From Rhizophagus clarus (lineage: Eukaryota; Glomeromycota; Glomeromycetes; Glomerales; Glomeraceae), in assembly GCA_015698045.1 (NCBI GenBank), contig BLAL01000286.1, positions 1 through 64,000 of the forward strand: DNA of 64,000 nucleotides. Direction: 5' to 3'. Both the position numbers and the translations under genes were made by a program. Of this stretch, positions 35,405 through 47,305 are shown in pieces. Under the pieces are notes generated by a model, which saw only the letters and a program-made list of their open reading frames with translations, was not told the DNA's origin and ran no database searches. Position 1 is the stretch's first letter. Each line of letters starts with the position of its first letter.

Positions 35405-36597
35405 ATGGCTAAAACTTTAGCTGAGGATCTCAAATGGCGTATTATACTTTTACATAATGATGGATATTCAAAAAGTCAAATAGCTAATCTACTTTATATT
35501 GGAGAACCGTTAGTTAAGAAAGTTATTCATATATATGCAAAGTGGGGTTGTGTAGTAAATCCGTGGAAACTTACACTAGGAAGAAAAAAAGTTTTTAGTA
35601 GAAGTGATATGAATATAAGTATAATTTAAAATTGTAAATTTGACCAAATACTTGTTTGATAGTCAAACTTATATTATAATTTGTAAATATTAGGTGTTGC
35701 GTGATATTGTTTATGAACATGTTGATTATTATCTTGATGAATATATTGAAGAAATGCAGGCACGAACTGGAAAACGTGTTTCTGCTTTAACTTTATAGAG
35801 ATCATTAGCTTATTGTGGTATTACACGTAAAAAGGTATAGTATTATATGTAAAAAGATAATTTTTTAGTTTTTTTTAAAAAAAAATTAGCAAGATAATAA
35901 TAACTATTCAATTCATTATTATATAGTTACATAAAGCTGCTTTAGAAAGAAATGAATTGTTAAGAAGTGTATTTATTACATCTATAGGTCGCTATAGAAT
36001 CGATCAATTGGTATTTATAGATGAATTATCGAAAGATGAATGTACTTCAACACGGTTTTATGGCTATTTTGAAATCAATTCAAAAGCAATAAAAAAGGTG
36101 GTTTTCATTCAAGGCAAAAGGTATACTCTTTTACCTGCATTAACAAAACAGGTATAATTGCTATAGATATTATGGAGGGCAGTTATACAAAGCAAAGGTT
36201 TAAGGAATTTGTCGTATTTCAAGTGGTATGTATACTATTAATTATATTATAACAACTAATTATACTATTTACTAATCAAATTAATTTATAGTTGCCCCAG
36301 ATGAACTCATTTCCATCTACAAATAGTGTTTTAGTTCTTGACAATGCTAAGATACATCACGATCAAGAACTTCTTGAATATTTAGATGCATTTGGAGTAA
36401 AAGTTGAATTTTTACCTCTTTATTCATTGGATTTAAATCCTATAGAAACTGTTTTTTCTACAATCAAACAATTTTTACGAAGAAATAGATATTTTGTAGA
36501 TACTAGTTATAATTCTATTTATCCTTTACTTGTAGCTTGTTCTCAAATTACTTCTCAAATGGCAGAGGGTTATTTTAGAGGATCGGAATATTTTTAA
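35405..36597 (+). pseudogene. Tc1/mariner-like DDE transposase (IS630 superfamily), decayed
   Basis: Exons are about 35405-35617, 35694-35834, 35927-36152 and 36292-36597. An N-terminal homeodomain-like helix-turn-helix (LKWRIILLHNDGYSKSQIAN) is followed by the DDE domain. First Asp is in FIDELSKDE, second in VLVLDNAKIHHD, and the Glu in DLNPIETVFSTIKQFLRR. Typical fungal mariner-like wording (GIIAIDIMEG, LDLNPIE) is clear. Damage: an in-frame TAG after SALTL (probably TGG), a one-base shift between TLLPALTKQ and GIIAIDIMEG, and no in-phase join between exons 1 and 2. It would have mobilised the GACCCCG-ended elements, if the pairing of enzyme and ends is right. Confidence 0.85.
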
Positions 36598-38214
36598 ATG
36601 AATAAAATATTAATTTTTATAATAAATAAAATTAAAATTTTATATTATAACCAAAATTCAATTTCAATTTATTAACAAAATTTGTAAATTTATACATTAT
36701 ATTGTAATAAAATAATACAATTATTTATATTTTTTAGCAGCATCTCTAATGGTTTCAATATCTCCAATAGTTGTCACTCTACAAGCTTCAAATTGCATAT
36801 CATTCAATTTGTATAAATGTTTAACTCTAACTCTTTGCTTTTCGAATCCTTCTAGAAATTTAACGTAATAATCACCTGTTTCTTCAGCTTTATCTAATTA
36901 TTGTAAAAATTCGATCATTGATGGTAAAGATTGATGAGTTACTAGAGTTGTTTGTAATGGTGATTGTAATGGGGATTGTTGTGATATTTGTTATTAAAGA
37001 AGTTGAGGCGCAACTAATGCCTGAAATAAATTGGAAAAAAAAGGATTAATTGAATTTTGTAAATCATTAGAAACTTGGGGTAAAGTGTGTTGAAACCTGT
37101 TTTTGGTATATGCAAATAAAGGATGAGTTAGTGGATCTTTAACTGATGCAAGTCCGTTAAGCTAAAATATTTAGATATTAATGTTAAATTAAAGTAATAC
37201 TATTAAATAAATATGTAAACAACTGACCATTTCTGTTGCCCAAATTGAAAACATCATATTACTTATTTTAACATGAGGTTCATGATCTTTTAGACAATGC
37301 CTATTATGCATAGAACACCAAGTTTCTCTTTGTAATTCTGTAACATTTTTTCCAATTCTTTGATTAAGCAAAGAAATATCTGAAATCTCAGGAACTTTAT
37401 TTTTATTATAAATATTTGGAATTGAGTCCTCATCATAATCTATATCATCATCTGAAGTAGTTTCCTAATTAAAAATATAGAATTAATTTTTTTAAGAACA
37501 AAAAAATCAATAATAATTTAAAAATTACCCTTTTTTTTCACTTAACATCAACTTGTTTTTTTTTTTATTCATAGTAATAGATATAAGCATAACTTTTTTT
37601 GCAGCAACAAGTTTAGTATATTCTGATTTAAAATTTTCAAAATCATGTACATCTACTAATAAAGTACCAGCTTCTTGCGTCTTTTCTGACTTAAAAGAAA
37701 CATTAGTCATTAGCATCAATTTTTTCATCTTTGAGTAGAGCCGTGATATTATTTTGAATTGAAAGTAAAAACTCATCTAATTCAGATATTATAACTGAAT
37801 AGTTTTTAGCTGGAAGAGAAGTACCGTCTGCTTTTTTTATAGATAGTTTGTAATTAACTTCTATTTCCAATTCAGTACTATCTTCATTTTCAGTTTCTAA
37901 ATTGCTACATTTGGATTTATTGTAAAATGTTGACCCATCTGACATAGTACTTTCTTGTGAAATTTCAGTAGTAGATTCAACATTAATTATTTCAATGTTT
38001 TCTTCTAATTGTATCACATTTTCTGATGTATGAACTTTTTTATTAGATTTAGATTTTTTATCAGATAAATATTGGTAAGAACTATTACATGTTGAACAGA
38101 ATGAAAATTGAAAGCCTTTTGCTAAATCAAATCCATAAGCGAAGCTATCATTTTTATTTTTTATAAAATCTATTTGTTTAGGATCAGAAATAGGGCTAAA
38201 GACACTGGTCAAAA

Positions 38215-38560
38215 TCGATGCTAGCAGATACATATCGGGTACCCGATATGTGTAATATATTTGTAGGATATGTGTATGATATTCGATAATAATACACATA
38301 TCGGGTACCCGATATGTGTATTGTTTATGCGGAAATTCGGTGATACATATTACAGTTATCGCACAAGTATTCACACATATCGGGTAGTTATAATATCGGG
38401 CACATATCATTTATTTACTGTATACCCGATATATTGTAATAAATATCGTATAAATATCGTATACCAATCATACATTTATCAGATAGCACCGATAATTATT
38501 TTATAGCTGTCCGATATGGACATATTTTGGTACCCGATATGAACACGATAAAGTTCAAGT
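38215..38560. repeat. Subterminal palindromes of the CACTA element (left)
   Basis: ATATCGGGTACCCGATAT occurs at about 38230-38250 and 38297-38317, with many half sites (ATATCGGG, CCCGATAT) to 38545. The same words fill 48930-49137 at the other end, 32700-32930, 51920-52140 and 58190-58560. CACTA elements use iterated subterminal sites to bind their accessory protein; here that role is inferred. Confidence 0.85.
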
Positions 38561-39982
38561 ACATATACCAAGCAGTATAATATTTTTAATAATTCAGGCA
38601 AAAATTATAGAATTTATATTATAATTTGTAATTTATATATATTTTTTCAGATTAATTTATAATTTTAACTCAAAATTTATTTTTAATTAAAAACAAAAAA
38701 TATGAATTACAATCTATGTAAAATCAATACTACATTTATGTAAAATCAAATCTAAATTCAATAAATTGCGAATAAATCTATATTATATAAATCAATTATA
38801 CTGTAAGTGGCATACTAACGAAATTAGATTTCACTTGTTCGCTTACTTATTTTCATTATATTCAAATTTGATCATTAAACGAAAGTAACATTATTAGTAA
38901 CAGGTTGTTAGAAAAGGAACAATAATAAAAAAAGAATATTAGTAGAAGAAAAAGAAATAGTTAGTAGTAAAAAATGTTAGTAGGAAAGAAATAAAATAAA
39001 TAAAAATTAGTAGAAGAAAATAATTAGTAGAAATTATAGAAGAAAGAAACAGTAGAAGAAAGAAAATAGAAAAATAATGTACAAGTACCCTACAACTTCA
39101 TCCCTAGGTAGTCAAAAATCTCAGGTAGTTCCAGACCATAGCAAACATGAAAGATAACTATATATATACAATAGCAATGAAGAAAAATATTAGATAGTGG
39201 AAACGTTAGTAAAATTTAAGAAAAGTAAATGATAGAAAATTCAGATATGTTAATAAGAGAAGTATTAGTAAAAGGAAAAAAGAAACGTTAGCAAGAGGAC
39301 GTTAATAGAAAATATTTATAATCATATGAAAAGAGAAGTGTAGCGTTAATAAAAAATATACCTTGTGTTCTTTTCCTGAATATAATAAAGAAAAAAATGT
39401 AAAAAAACGTCGTTAAAGAGAAGTGTAACATTAATAAAAAATATACCTTGTGTGTTTTTACGTGTTAATTTGATAATATTGTAAAAAAAAGAAAGCGGTT
39501 ACAGACTTACAGTAAGCGAAAAAATTAAAGAGAAAAAAGAAAAAAAAAATAAAATGACAATATAAACAAATAATTAAATCATGTGATCATTAAATAATAA
39601 GTTGATTATAAATTGGTCAACATTTGAACAGTTACACAAATTTTAAACAATATATTTTATCATATAGTACAGTATAATAACGAATGAAAGAATATAAAAT
39701 ATAGCAATAAAATTAATAAAAATTTTGCATTTTATGCATTTTACATATAATTCTGAAAAGGGTGTACCGGTTATCTATATATTTTATTTATCATTTTTTG
39801 CTACGATAATATTATCATCGTTAATATCACGAATCTTACTTTCACCTTTTAGCGTACAATCTGCAATAAAGAAGCAGAACTATTCTGGTCCGTAACTGTA
39901 TCATGCGCAAAAATTTATTTTCTTGATCTTGTACGACTTAAAAATGAATTTCTTAAAATATTAATACTAATCTTTTTTTTTA
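38561..39982. other. Non-coding left arm of the CACTA element
   Basis: From about 38920 to 39430 there are many GTTAGTAGAAG-type words (AATATTAGTAGAAGAAA, GTTAGCAAGAGG). The same simple repeat, in inverse, occurs at 57470-57940 near the right end of the other CACTA element. GACAATATAAACAAATAATTAAATC near 39555 also has a counterpart near 57320. No gene seen. Confidence 0.5.
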
Positions 39983-39985
39983 GCA

Positions 39986-40228
39986 GCAAGTCATAATGAT
40001 CGTGGTGATCGTAGTGGTCGTGGTAGTCATAGAGGTCGTGGAGGTCGTGGTCGTAAAGGCGATGATGATATCGACGATGGGTAAAATTTTATTAATCAAA
40101 TTTAAATTATCACTTAAAATATTATTATTTTAATTTTTTTTTTATAAGTACGACATTATCCTTTCTGACAGAGATGATGGCAACGACAATGAGCTTATAG
40201 ATAACTTTGCGAAGCAGATAACATGTAC
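39986..40228 (+). CDS. RGG/Asp-rich exon pair inside the CACTA element (partial)
   Basis: After TTTTTTTAGCAG, frame 39986-40080 reads NDRGDRSGRGSHRGRGGRGR, then KGDDDIDDG. The donor GTAAAATT at 40081 and acceptor CTTTCTGACAG ending 40171 join in phase to GDDGNDNELIDNFAKQIT. No start or proper end is identified. It may be an exon of a longer element gene or a captured host exon; arginine-glycine repeats usually bind RNA. Confidence 0.4.
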
Positions 40229-40319
40229 ATACACCTTTTTCAAAATTATATGTAAAATGCAAAAATGCAAAATTTTTATCAATTTGTATTGCTATTTTTT
40301 ATTTTACAGATTATAAATA

Positions 40320-42470
40320 TATCTTTTAATAAAATTCAAATTTTTCAGTTTATACTATACGATAAAAATTTATTAGCGAAACGAGTGAAATAAAAAAATT
40401 GAAAATTTGCCGTATTAGGTACTTTTGAAAGTTAAAACAATGCCGATGGAAACCTAAAAGTGCTAAAAGTGAGGTATATATATATATATATTAGTTATAG
40501 GAATAACTAAAGTAAGTAATTAATAGTTAGTGTTGGCGAATAGAGTATTTGCTGACGAAGAATTTGCTGACGAAGGATAAAAGGCGACAAAGTATTGACT
40601 GATGATGAAATAATAAGATAGTGTATAGACAAGTAACGATACTCAGTCCCATACATATCTTAGGAGGCTAGCCTATCGTGAATAACTCACTACAGAAGAA
40701 TATGTATTTTATTTGCGCATATACCTATAACACAAGGTATATAGATGGACCTGCCAGTGAAGGCACGTATGTTCAGGAAAGGTGAAGGAAGGGAATAAGA
40801 TATAAATGATATTAATTACTTACCCTATTTTAGAGTAAAACAACGTGAGATATGAAAACGTTACGAAAAGAAGGACAGTAGAAGGACAGTAGAAGAAGAT
40901 AGTAGAGAAAACCTAAAAAGAAGAAAGGGAAAGAATAGGGTTGGCAAGCGTTAGCAGAAGAATGGAAATATCGAGTATTTCAAATATGAAACAGTGAAAT
41001 AACATAAAAGCGGCTGGGATCGCCCGACTGCTAACGTGCGATACGTATATTGCTTATAATCTGTCGAGGTGTGATGGCCTACCCCTTACATTAAAACCAT
41101 TCAGCGCAAAGCATTGAATAGCGCACTTGCCTTATAGAGCCCTAATGATATCAACACAAAGAAATTAAAATTATAAAATCTGGCAAAATTTGAAAGAAGT
41201 TTGCGGAGGTTGATGACGAGGATCATAAGAAATGGAACGTTTTAAAGAAAGAAAGGCTCGCTTTAGATTAACCAGTTCACGACATTCTCTTTTATTGGGA
41301 CGAAGACAGTTGAGTGATACGTTTAACACAACCTATAATAACAAAGAAAGGAAAATAAAAGGGTCATCCAGGAGTACTAGATGAGCAAGTATAAACGTCA
41401 CAATATTCAACAACCGCGTACAAGTGTTTCGCAGGATCCTTTCAGGACTGGATGATAATAACCATCCTGAGCGTAAGACATTTATCTTTACAACGCGTCC
41501 GCAGTCACCCTTTAGAAATCAACTCAAGCAGCTATGACCAAATATGAACCACACTCACCTTTAGCAATATCCAAATAAACGTTGGCTTCTTTAACTTTTG
41601 TCTGAAACAGAGGGTAGATTTACGGCGAGAAGTAAAGGAACGTCTACAAGCCATGATTATTGAAGTCTGTAAAAAATATATAAATAAATAAAGGACGTAA
41701 AAGTTAGGAGGTGACATCTGGTTCGCATTCCATGTGACCCCAAGCCAACTATTCCTTGAACCCCACAGACTCCTAACTATCTTGTAAGCAGTATCATTAA
41801 AACTATGAAGCAATACTGGTATATCGTGTATATTAGATTATTGGAATATTTAAGACAGTTTATCTTTAGTTAGACCGTAATCTTTATAATACGTGCAGTG
41901 ACCAGCGTAAACTCAGGGAGCGCGTGCTTACCTTTAACAAAGATATACAAGAAGGATATGAAAGCAATAGAGAGCGGAAAAAGAGTAAGAGAGTTATGGA
42001 AAAAATAGAAATAATATTTGAAGAAAAATATTTGTTAAAAGAGAGAAAAGAAGTTATTTTATATTTTTAAGATAAAACGCGACAAAAATTCGGGATATTT
42101 CATGATAATCTTAAGGAAAATAACTTAATTGGTGATCAACAATGTGTTTGAAAACTAAATTGATATTAGTATAACATGACTAGTACAGTACATGACGGTT
42201 CCAAACTGGAATAAATATATCAAGTTGACTGTAATGTTGAATTTCAAACTGTAATTTAAATGATTTATAAAAAATTTCTTTTGAAGAACATTATCGATTT
42301 CTGTAAATTTCTTTTTCCATTCAAAAAGCCATCGAAAAGTTTATTTATATGAATTATAAAATATCATATCAAATGAAAATATCAAACCATTTAAAAACTT
42401 ACTTATATAATAAAGCAATACATAGTTTATTTATATTCATATTATATATATATTTTTTTATAATTGATTA
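40320..42470. other. Middle of the CACTA element, more balanced base composition, unassigned
   Basis: From 40500 to 42000 the GC content is visibly higher than around it (GCCTATCGTGAATAACTCAC, GGCTGGGATCGCCCGACTGC). I found no tRNA, rRNA or coherent exon. The 93-codon minus frame at 41532-41813 has no convincing protein character. A captured non-coding fragment or solo LTR is possible; GTTAGTGTTGGCG at 40530 could be an LTR start, but no matching end was found. Confidence 0.35.
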
Positions 42471-42471
42471 A

Positions 42472-42615
42472 TTATAATACTAGCTCAAAAATATTTGCCC
42501 TGGCCAATTTTAAAATATATTTGTTAGCACAAATACGTCCAGCTTCTAATGCCTCGCTAGAAAGCTGTTGATGTTCATCAGAAAGCAAATGGATACAAAG
42601 AGGAAATTCATCTAC
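42472..42615 (-). pseudogene. RPL10: Captured fragment of ribosomal protein L10 (uL16)
   Basis: The minus strand reads [20 protein letters not shown] then [18 protein letters not shown], ending TAA at 42472. This matches the conserved block of eukaryotic L10 ([26 protein letters not shown]). Only about 39 residues remain, preceded by an acceptor-like TTTTTTCAAATGTAG. The rest of L10 (the CGKD.FH.RVR part) is missing, so it cannot make the ribosomal protein. It lies inside the CACTA element, downstream of the Myb/SANT-like gene on the same strand. The best explanation is capture of a host exon. Confidence 0.85.
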
Positions 42616-42629
42616 ATTTGAAAAAAAAA

Positions 42630-42735
42630 AATTTGTAATAAAATTTTGAATAATTGAATTTATATACACACATTGTTGTTATCAATTAAAATTTTGAATA
42701 ATTGAATTTATATACACACATTGTTGTTATCAATC
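42630..42735. repeat. 50-bp tandem duplication
   Basis: AAAATTTTGAATAATTGAAT with the following TTATATACACACATTGTTG occurs twice in a row (about 42640-42680 and 42687-42733), between the L10 fragment and the 3' end of the Myb/SANT-like gene. Confidence 0.85.
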
Positions 42736-43438
42736 TATGTTGATAATGTTGGGTGGTGAAGAAGGAGGTGGTAGTGAAGAAAGAGGTGGTAGTGAAGAAG
42801 GAGGTGGTGGTGAAGAAGGAGGTGGTGGTGAAGAAGGAGGTAGGAGGTGGTGGTGGTGGTGGCGAAGTTAGATTGATAATATTAGGTGGTGAATAAGGAG
42901 GAGGTGGTGGTGGCGGCGATGAGGGAGGAGAATAATTTAAGGGAGTTGTCACCTGGAACGTCGCTCTCGACCTTTCGTTAATATCGTGAATTATATCATA
43001 ATTCGTTCCTAATAATAAAGAACAATTAATTAATAAAATTTAAATATAAAAATATTTAATATTTATATTTGTGATATTTACTTGGTTTTTCCCAGAAATG
43101 TTCTTTAAATTCTTTGAAAAACATTTCTCCTAACATCGTTTTCTTACCCTTGGGATCGCCATCTACATATTTTTTCATTTTCTGATAAAATCATGTCATG
43201 TTTAGTATTTATATTAGTGATACGAAATATTTTATTTATATACCTTATAAGCACGCACTAATCCGTAGAATTTTTCTTTACACTTTTTTCCTGAATAATC
43301 TGTTCCAAATTTAATATTTATTTCACTCGCAAGAGTTTTCCAGTAATTGTATCTCATGTTATTATTTAATTGATGATAATTTTCATTTTCACTTTTTCTT
43401 TTTTCAATTAAGTAATTTAACTGATCTTTGGACCACAT
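42686..43438 (-). CDS. Myb/SANT-like DNA-binding protein with Pro-rich and TTSFF-repeat tail
   Basis: Exons 43438-43244, 43181-43082 and 43008-42686 join in phase (0 and 1), giving 205 residues. The N-terminus MWSKDQLNYLIEKRKSENEN followed by NYWKTLASEINIKFGTDYSG and KKCKEKFYGLVRAYK fits the trihelix Myb/SANT-like fold with its W...W..A spacing. The block KGKKTMLGEMFFKEFKEHFW follows. The tail has long Pro runs (SPPSSPPPPPPPYSPP) and five copies of TTSFF coded by a GAAGAAGGAGGTGGT-type minisatellite. A homologous Myb/SANT-like gene occurs in the other CACTA element (53689-56086), so it is a standard accessory gene of this family, probably binding subterminal sites. Confidence 0.75.
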
Positions 43439-44424
43439 TGTAGAAAAGATAAAAAACTCGTAAAAAAACAATTGTTAGGTTGATAAAATTTGTTATCCTT
43501 TTAGAATAGAAAAGATAAAAAATCTCGTAAAAAACAATTGTTAGGTTGATAAAATTTGTTATCCTTTTATAAGAATTTGATTGAATTTATTACTGGTCTA
43601 TATCATTTCTTCGTTGTATTCATTAATTTGTCCTATTCTTTTGCGATTTAATCATATGAATCATTAAAGTCTAATAAATTACTACGCCTACAACCTTACT
43701 ATATTCGTTATAATAAACAAAAGGATGGAATGACATAATACTTTGGAGACATTATTCGTTTTGCGATTTAATCATATGAATCATTAGTCTTAAAATAAAT
43801 TACTACGCCTACAACCTTACTTTATTCGTTATAATAAACAAAAGGATGGAATGACATAATACTTTGGAGACAATGTTACATCAAAAATTCCCTATTAATT
43901 GTAACACGATTTAATATAATGAAATAACTAGACATGTCGCGGGCTTGTCGCGGTTGTATCACGGTAAACTATTAATAAAAAAATGAGTTATATCGTGGGT
44001 GTGTCGCGGGTGGGTCAGTTGAAGGCTTATATTCGAAGATTTTAATGTGAAAACTTATTACAAATAATACAATATTACAATATCAATTATTCTGAGTTAC
44101 GATAACTTTAAATAAATAAAATTTATTCGTTTTCATATACATTGATGAATTCGTTCAACAAGTCCTCTACATCTTAGTCGAAATTTCCTCTCTCTCCCTC
44201 ACTTTCATCATTATTAATATTATTTTTCGTAATCATCATTTTCAGAATCGTCATCCATTATATAAAAAGGTTTCGGTTTTCGCCATTAGATTTCGTCACA
44301 ATTTTCCTATCAAATGATCAAATTGTACTATGTTTCACCACATTTTATCGTCCTAATCATATTTTATTAAAAACAAGTTTGAAATTTTTTACACCGTTAC
44401 GTAATTTGCATGGCTGCATTTTAT
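43439..44424. other. Spacer between element genes, with a duplicated block
   Basis: AAACAATTGTTAGGTTGATA is duplicated at about 43467 and 43527. TTTGCGATTTAATCATATGA with the following 110 bp is duplicated at about 43640 and 43753. No gene seen; probably the promoter of the Myb/SANT-like gene. Confidence 0.6.
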
Positions 44425-46987
44425 TTATAAATTAAATTTTCTATTTAAAGGTATTATTGATAGGTAATTTTGTTTTCCAATTGTAACATATTTAAATTTT
44501 GTAGCTCTACATAATATTCTATGAACCGGTAGCAATGAATCACAGCCTTCCTCATAGTATTCAGTTCTCCACAATTCCGTATTTGATATGTCTGGTCTTA
44601 TAAAGTTATGTTTAAATCGAATATCAGAGGAAGGTGCACATTTATACCATTTCACGTATGCTAGAAGATGTGTTTTGGGTCCTTCAGGAAATCTAAGCGT
44701 ATGCTCAAAGTAATATTGTACTTCACCCGGATATGCATCAATTGATTCATCATTAGCTGCTTTCCATTTTGCAAATATGGTCGCATTTCTTTCTTGTCGA
44801 CTTGATATCATAGACCCAAATATTTCAGCGCCAATTTGCAATCTTGCGTGCTGATTAACTACCAGGTCCATAAATCCTAATATTTCTCCTTATTCTTTTT
44901 CATATAATATAGAATACCATTCACATAGAAAATTGCGCAATTCTAAAGGCATAATAACTTTGAAATATGAAGGCTTAAGCATTTGACCTGGTAATGTCTC
45001 AGTACCATATATCTTGGAAAACGTAGATATATTGTGTCTCATAGATAGAAAATGCTGCAATTCTTCCCTTTCTTCTGTGAGGGCCAAACTACCTACAGTC
45101 TTTCTTGCTATAAGAAGGCAAAGAGATTTATCAAGAAGACCAGATGTCCATTTGCACGTTAAGTGATAATCTACAAGAGTATTTTTGAGGACGATTTTCA
45201 TAAGTTCAGGCTCTATTTGTCGATTACTGTTAGGATACGATCCTAAATAATAAGAAATATACATTTATTAAAAAATTTAAGAGATATCGATGTAAAGTCA
45301 GGACTTTACCTATATATCCATTAAGTCTCTCAAATGGAAAAAGCCAATAACTATATATAGGACCATAATCACGACAACAATCAGGAATGTGAAGCGCCAA
45401 ATGTATGTTACTTGTTATGAATTCTGGCCCATATGTGTTTTCTATGAGGTGAGCCATGTCTTTTAACCTTTCTTGTGCTTCTTTTAAATCATCTTCGGTA
45501 ATGAATCTTGCTGCCAAAAGATTACATGCCCGAACAAAATGGCCTAAAATCTTTCTATCGCTATTGTCTAGCATATCCCATAGAATATTAGTCGAATAGA
45601 TCATGATGAAAGTTTTCCATTGATCAGCAGTCAAATTAGAAAAGCCATCGTTTCCAATAGCAATTTTTGGAGGAATGCGACCGATGTCAGAAGGTAATTC
45701 AACGTGATCCATTCTTTGTTGTGCTACCCGAAGTTGTTCCATACTTAATTTTCCCTGATTCACAAAAATTGATTTAATTATCCATTTTGCTACACCAAGA
45801 AAAAGGCAATGCATTGGATCCACTGCAGCAAAACGTATAGGATCCATATACGGAAGATGAAGCAATTCAGACCAGCGCACACCATGCTTTTTGAAATGAT
45901 TATCTCTAGAATTCTTCGAATTACATTGCAACCATTCATGAGCATATTTCTTATGTGATTCTGCGGTACTTATCTCATAGTTGTGATCCCCTTCATAGTG
46001 AGTTTTATTATATTCTCCACTATAAATACTACGTTTCTCACATCTATGGCATTTCATTACTGCAGATCTATGACCAAACAACTTTCGTGTAGCTGGTATA
46101 TCAGATGATCTAACAATCAATGCAACCTTTATATTTAAACCACCAGAACACTGGTATGTCTTTGGTACTTTCCAACCCTTCCAAAGTTTTAAAAATTCGT
46201 CTACAATAGGGGCCAAATAATGATTGATACGTTCTAATCCTACCTCTTTTGGTCCTGGTAAAAAACCCAAATATATAATGTTTTCAGGCTTATTTCTTTC
46301 TGATCTTGGAAGGTTGCATATAGATGCATATATTGCACCAGTACTGTGTTGTGTGTAGGTAAATGGCTGGAACCAGTCAAATAGCCATAGAATTATTTCA
46401 GTTTCCAACGAATCATTTAAGTTTTCCATCACAAACACTTCATCGTTATCAAATTTGGGAAATGTGAAAATATTTTCACCTTCATTTTCTTCTTCCTGAT
46501 CTGTATTATCATCCGTCTCTTCTTCATTTTCATAATTATCATCATCATTTTTATCAAGTTTAGATGCAGGAACACGAAAGTTTGATGAAAATGTGTTTAT
46601 ATTTTCTTCTTCATTTAATTGAAAAGAATCAGGGAATGAATCAGGAAAAGAATCAGGCGGTATACCTTCTTCATTATCTGAATTATTTAATTGGAAAGAA
46701 TCAGGGTCATCTATTTTCCGCTTTTTTGAATTTGTTCTGGTGAGATTTTGTTCACTTGTCATAATGGCATTTTCTTGATCTTTTCTATTATGGTTAAACT
46801 TCCATAGGCGTTTGTCTTTTGCATGTTTCTTTAGAGTACGAGGGTCAACTTCTTCACCATTACAAAGAATACAATTACATGCATACAAATACTTCTTTTT
46901 GGGCTTTAATAAATCAGCAACAGAGGTTTCATTTTTACAATTTTTATTATGTTTTATTAAATCGGCTACTAAAGTTTTATTACTCAT
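44425..46987 (-). CDS. CACTA transposase (tnp2-like, Transposase_21 type), one premature stop
   Basis: Exon 1 46987-45310 and exon 2 45242-44425 join at GTAAAG..TTATTTAG (67-nt intron, phase 1), 831 residues. A zinc-finger-like start CNCILCNGEEVDPRTLKKHA (residues 37-60) and a long acidic Asp/Glu region come first. The transposase core follows: NLPRSERNKPENIIYLGFLP (about 225), SSDIPATRKLFGHRS..CHRCEK, DPMHCLFLGVAKWI (about 389), and DYGPIYSYWLFPFERLNGYI. These are the conserved parts of EnSpm/CACTA tnp2 proteins, which cut at the element ends through a DDE centre. The only visible damage is an in-frame TAA at 44892-44890 (EKE-stop-GEILGFMD), a likely CAA-to-TAA change. It is divergent from the plus-strand gene at 47306 across a 318-bp promoter. 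Confidence 0.9.
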
Positions 46988-47305
46988 TTTGCTAAAATAT
47001 ATTTACTAAAATATATGAAAAAGTTTAGAATATTTAGACAGCTATTCAAATGAAGTATAATTCTTTCAGGATCAGATTCGCGTTGAATTCTTTTAAATCG
47101 GATTGCGTAATCAGGATCAGGTTCGCGTTTGATCAGATTCACGTGAGGAAACCTTCGGAATCAGATTCGCGTAAGGGAATCCTCGGAATTTTCCAGGATC
47201 AGGTTCGCGTAGTTGCACCTGAAATCTATATAAATATGCAACCTTTTCGCGTTCTGAAAACTCTTCTTCTCATTCAAAGTTTTGCACTCAACTGAAATAT
47301 AAGTA
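46988..47305. promoter_or_regulatory. Bidirectional promoter of the CACTA element with five GATCAGRTTCGCGT motifs
   Basis: GGATCAGATTCGCGT or a one- or two-base variant occurs at 47069-47083, 47114-47128, 47131-47144, 47158-47172 and 47196-47210, all on the plus strand. It lies between divergent transposase and accessory genes. A TATATAAAT lies at about 47227-47236, 70 bp before the plus-strand start. The repeated CG-containing motif in otherwise AT-rich DNA suggests a binding site for a regulator or for the element's own accessory protein. Confidence 0.75.

Noticed and set aside
41532-41813. 93-codon minus-strand frame
   Set aside because: No similarity that I recognise, and mixed reading typical of a non-coding segment.
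40534-42060. Possible solo LTR or structured RNA in the higher-GC part of the CACTA element
   Set aside because: A TGTTGGCG start can be seen but no matching CA end, no target duplication and no polymerase or rRNA/tRNA feature.
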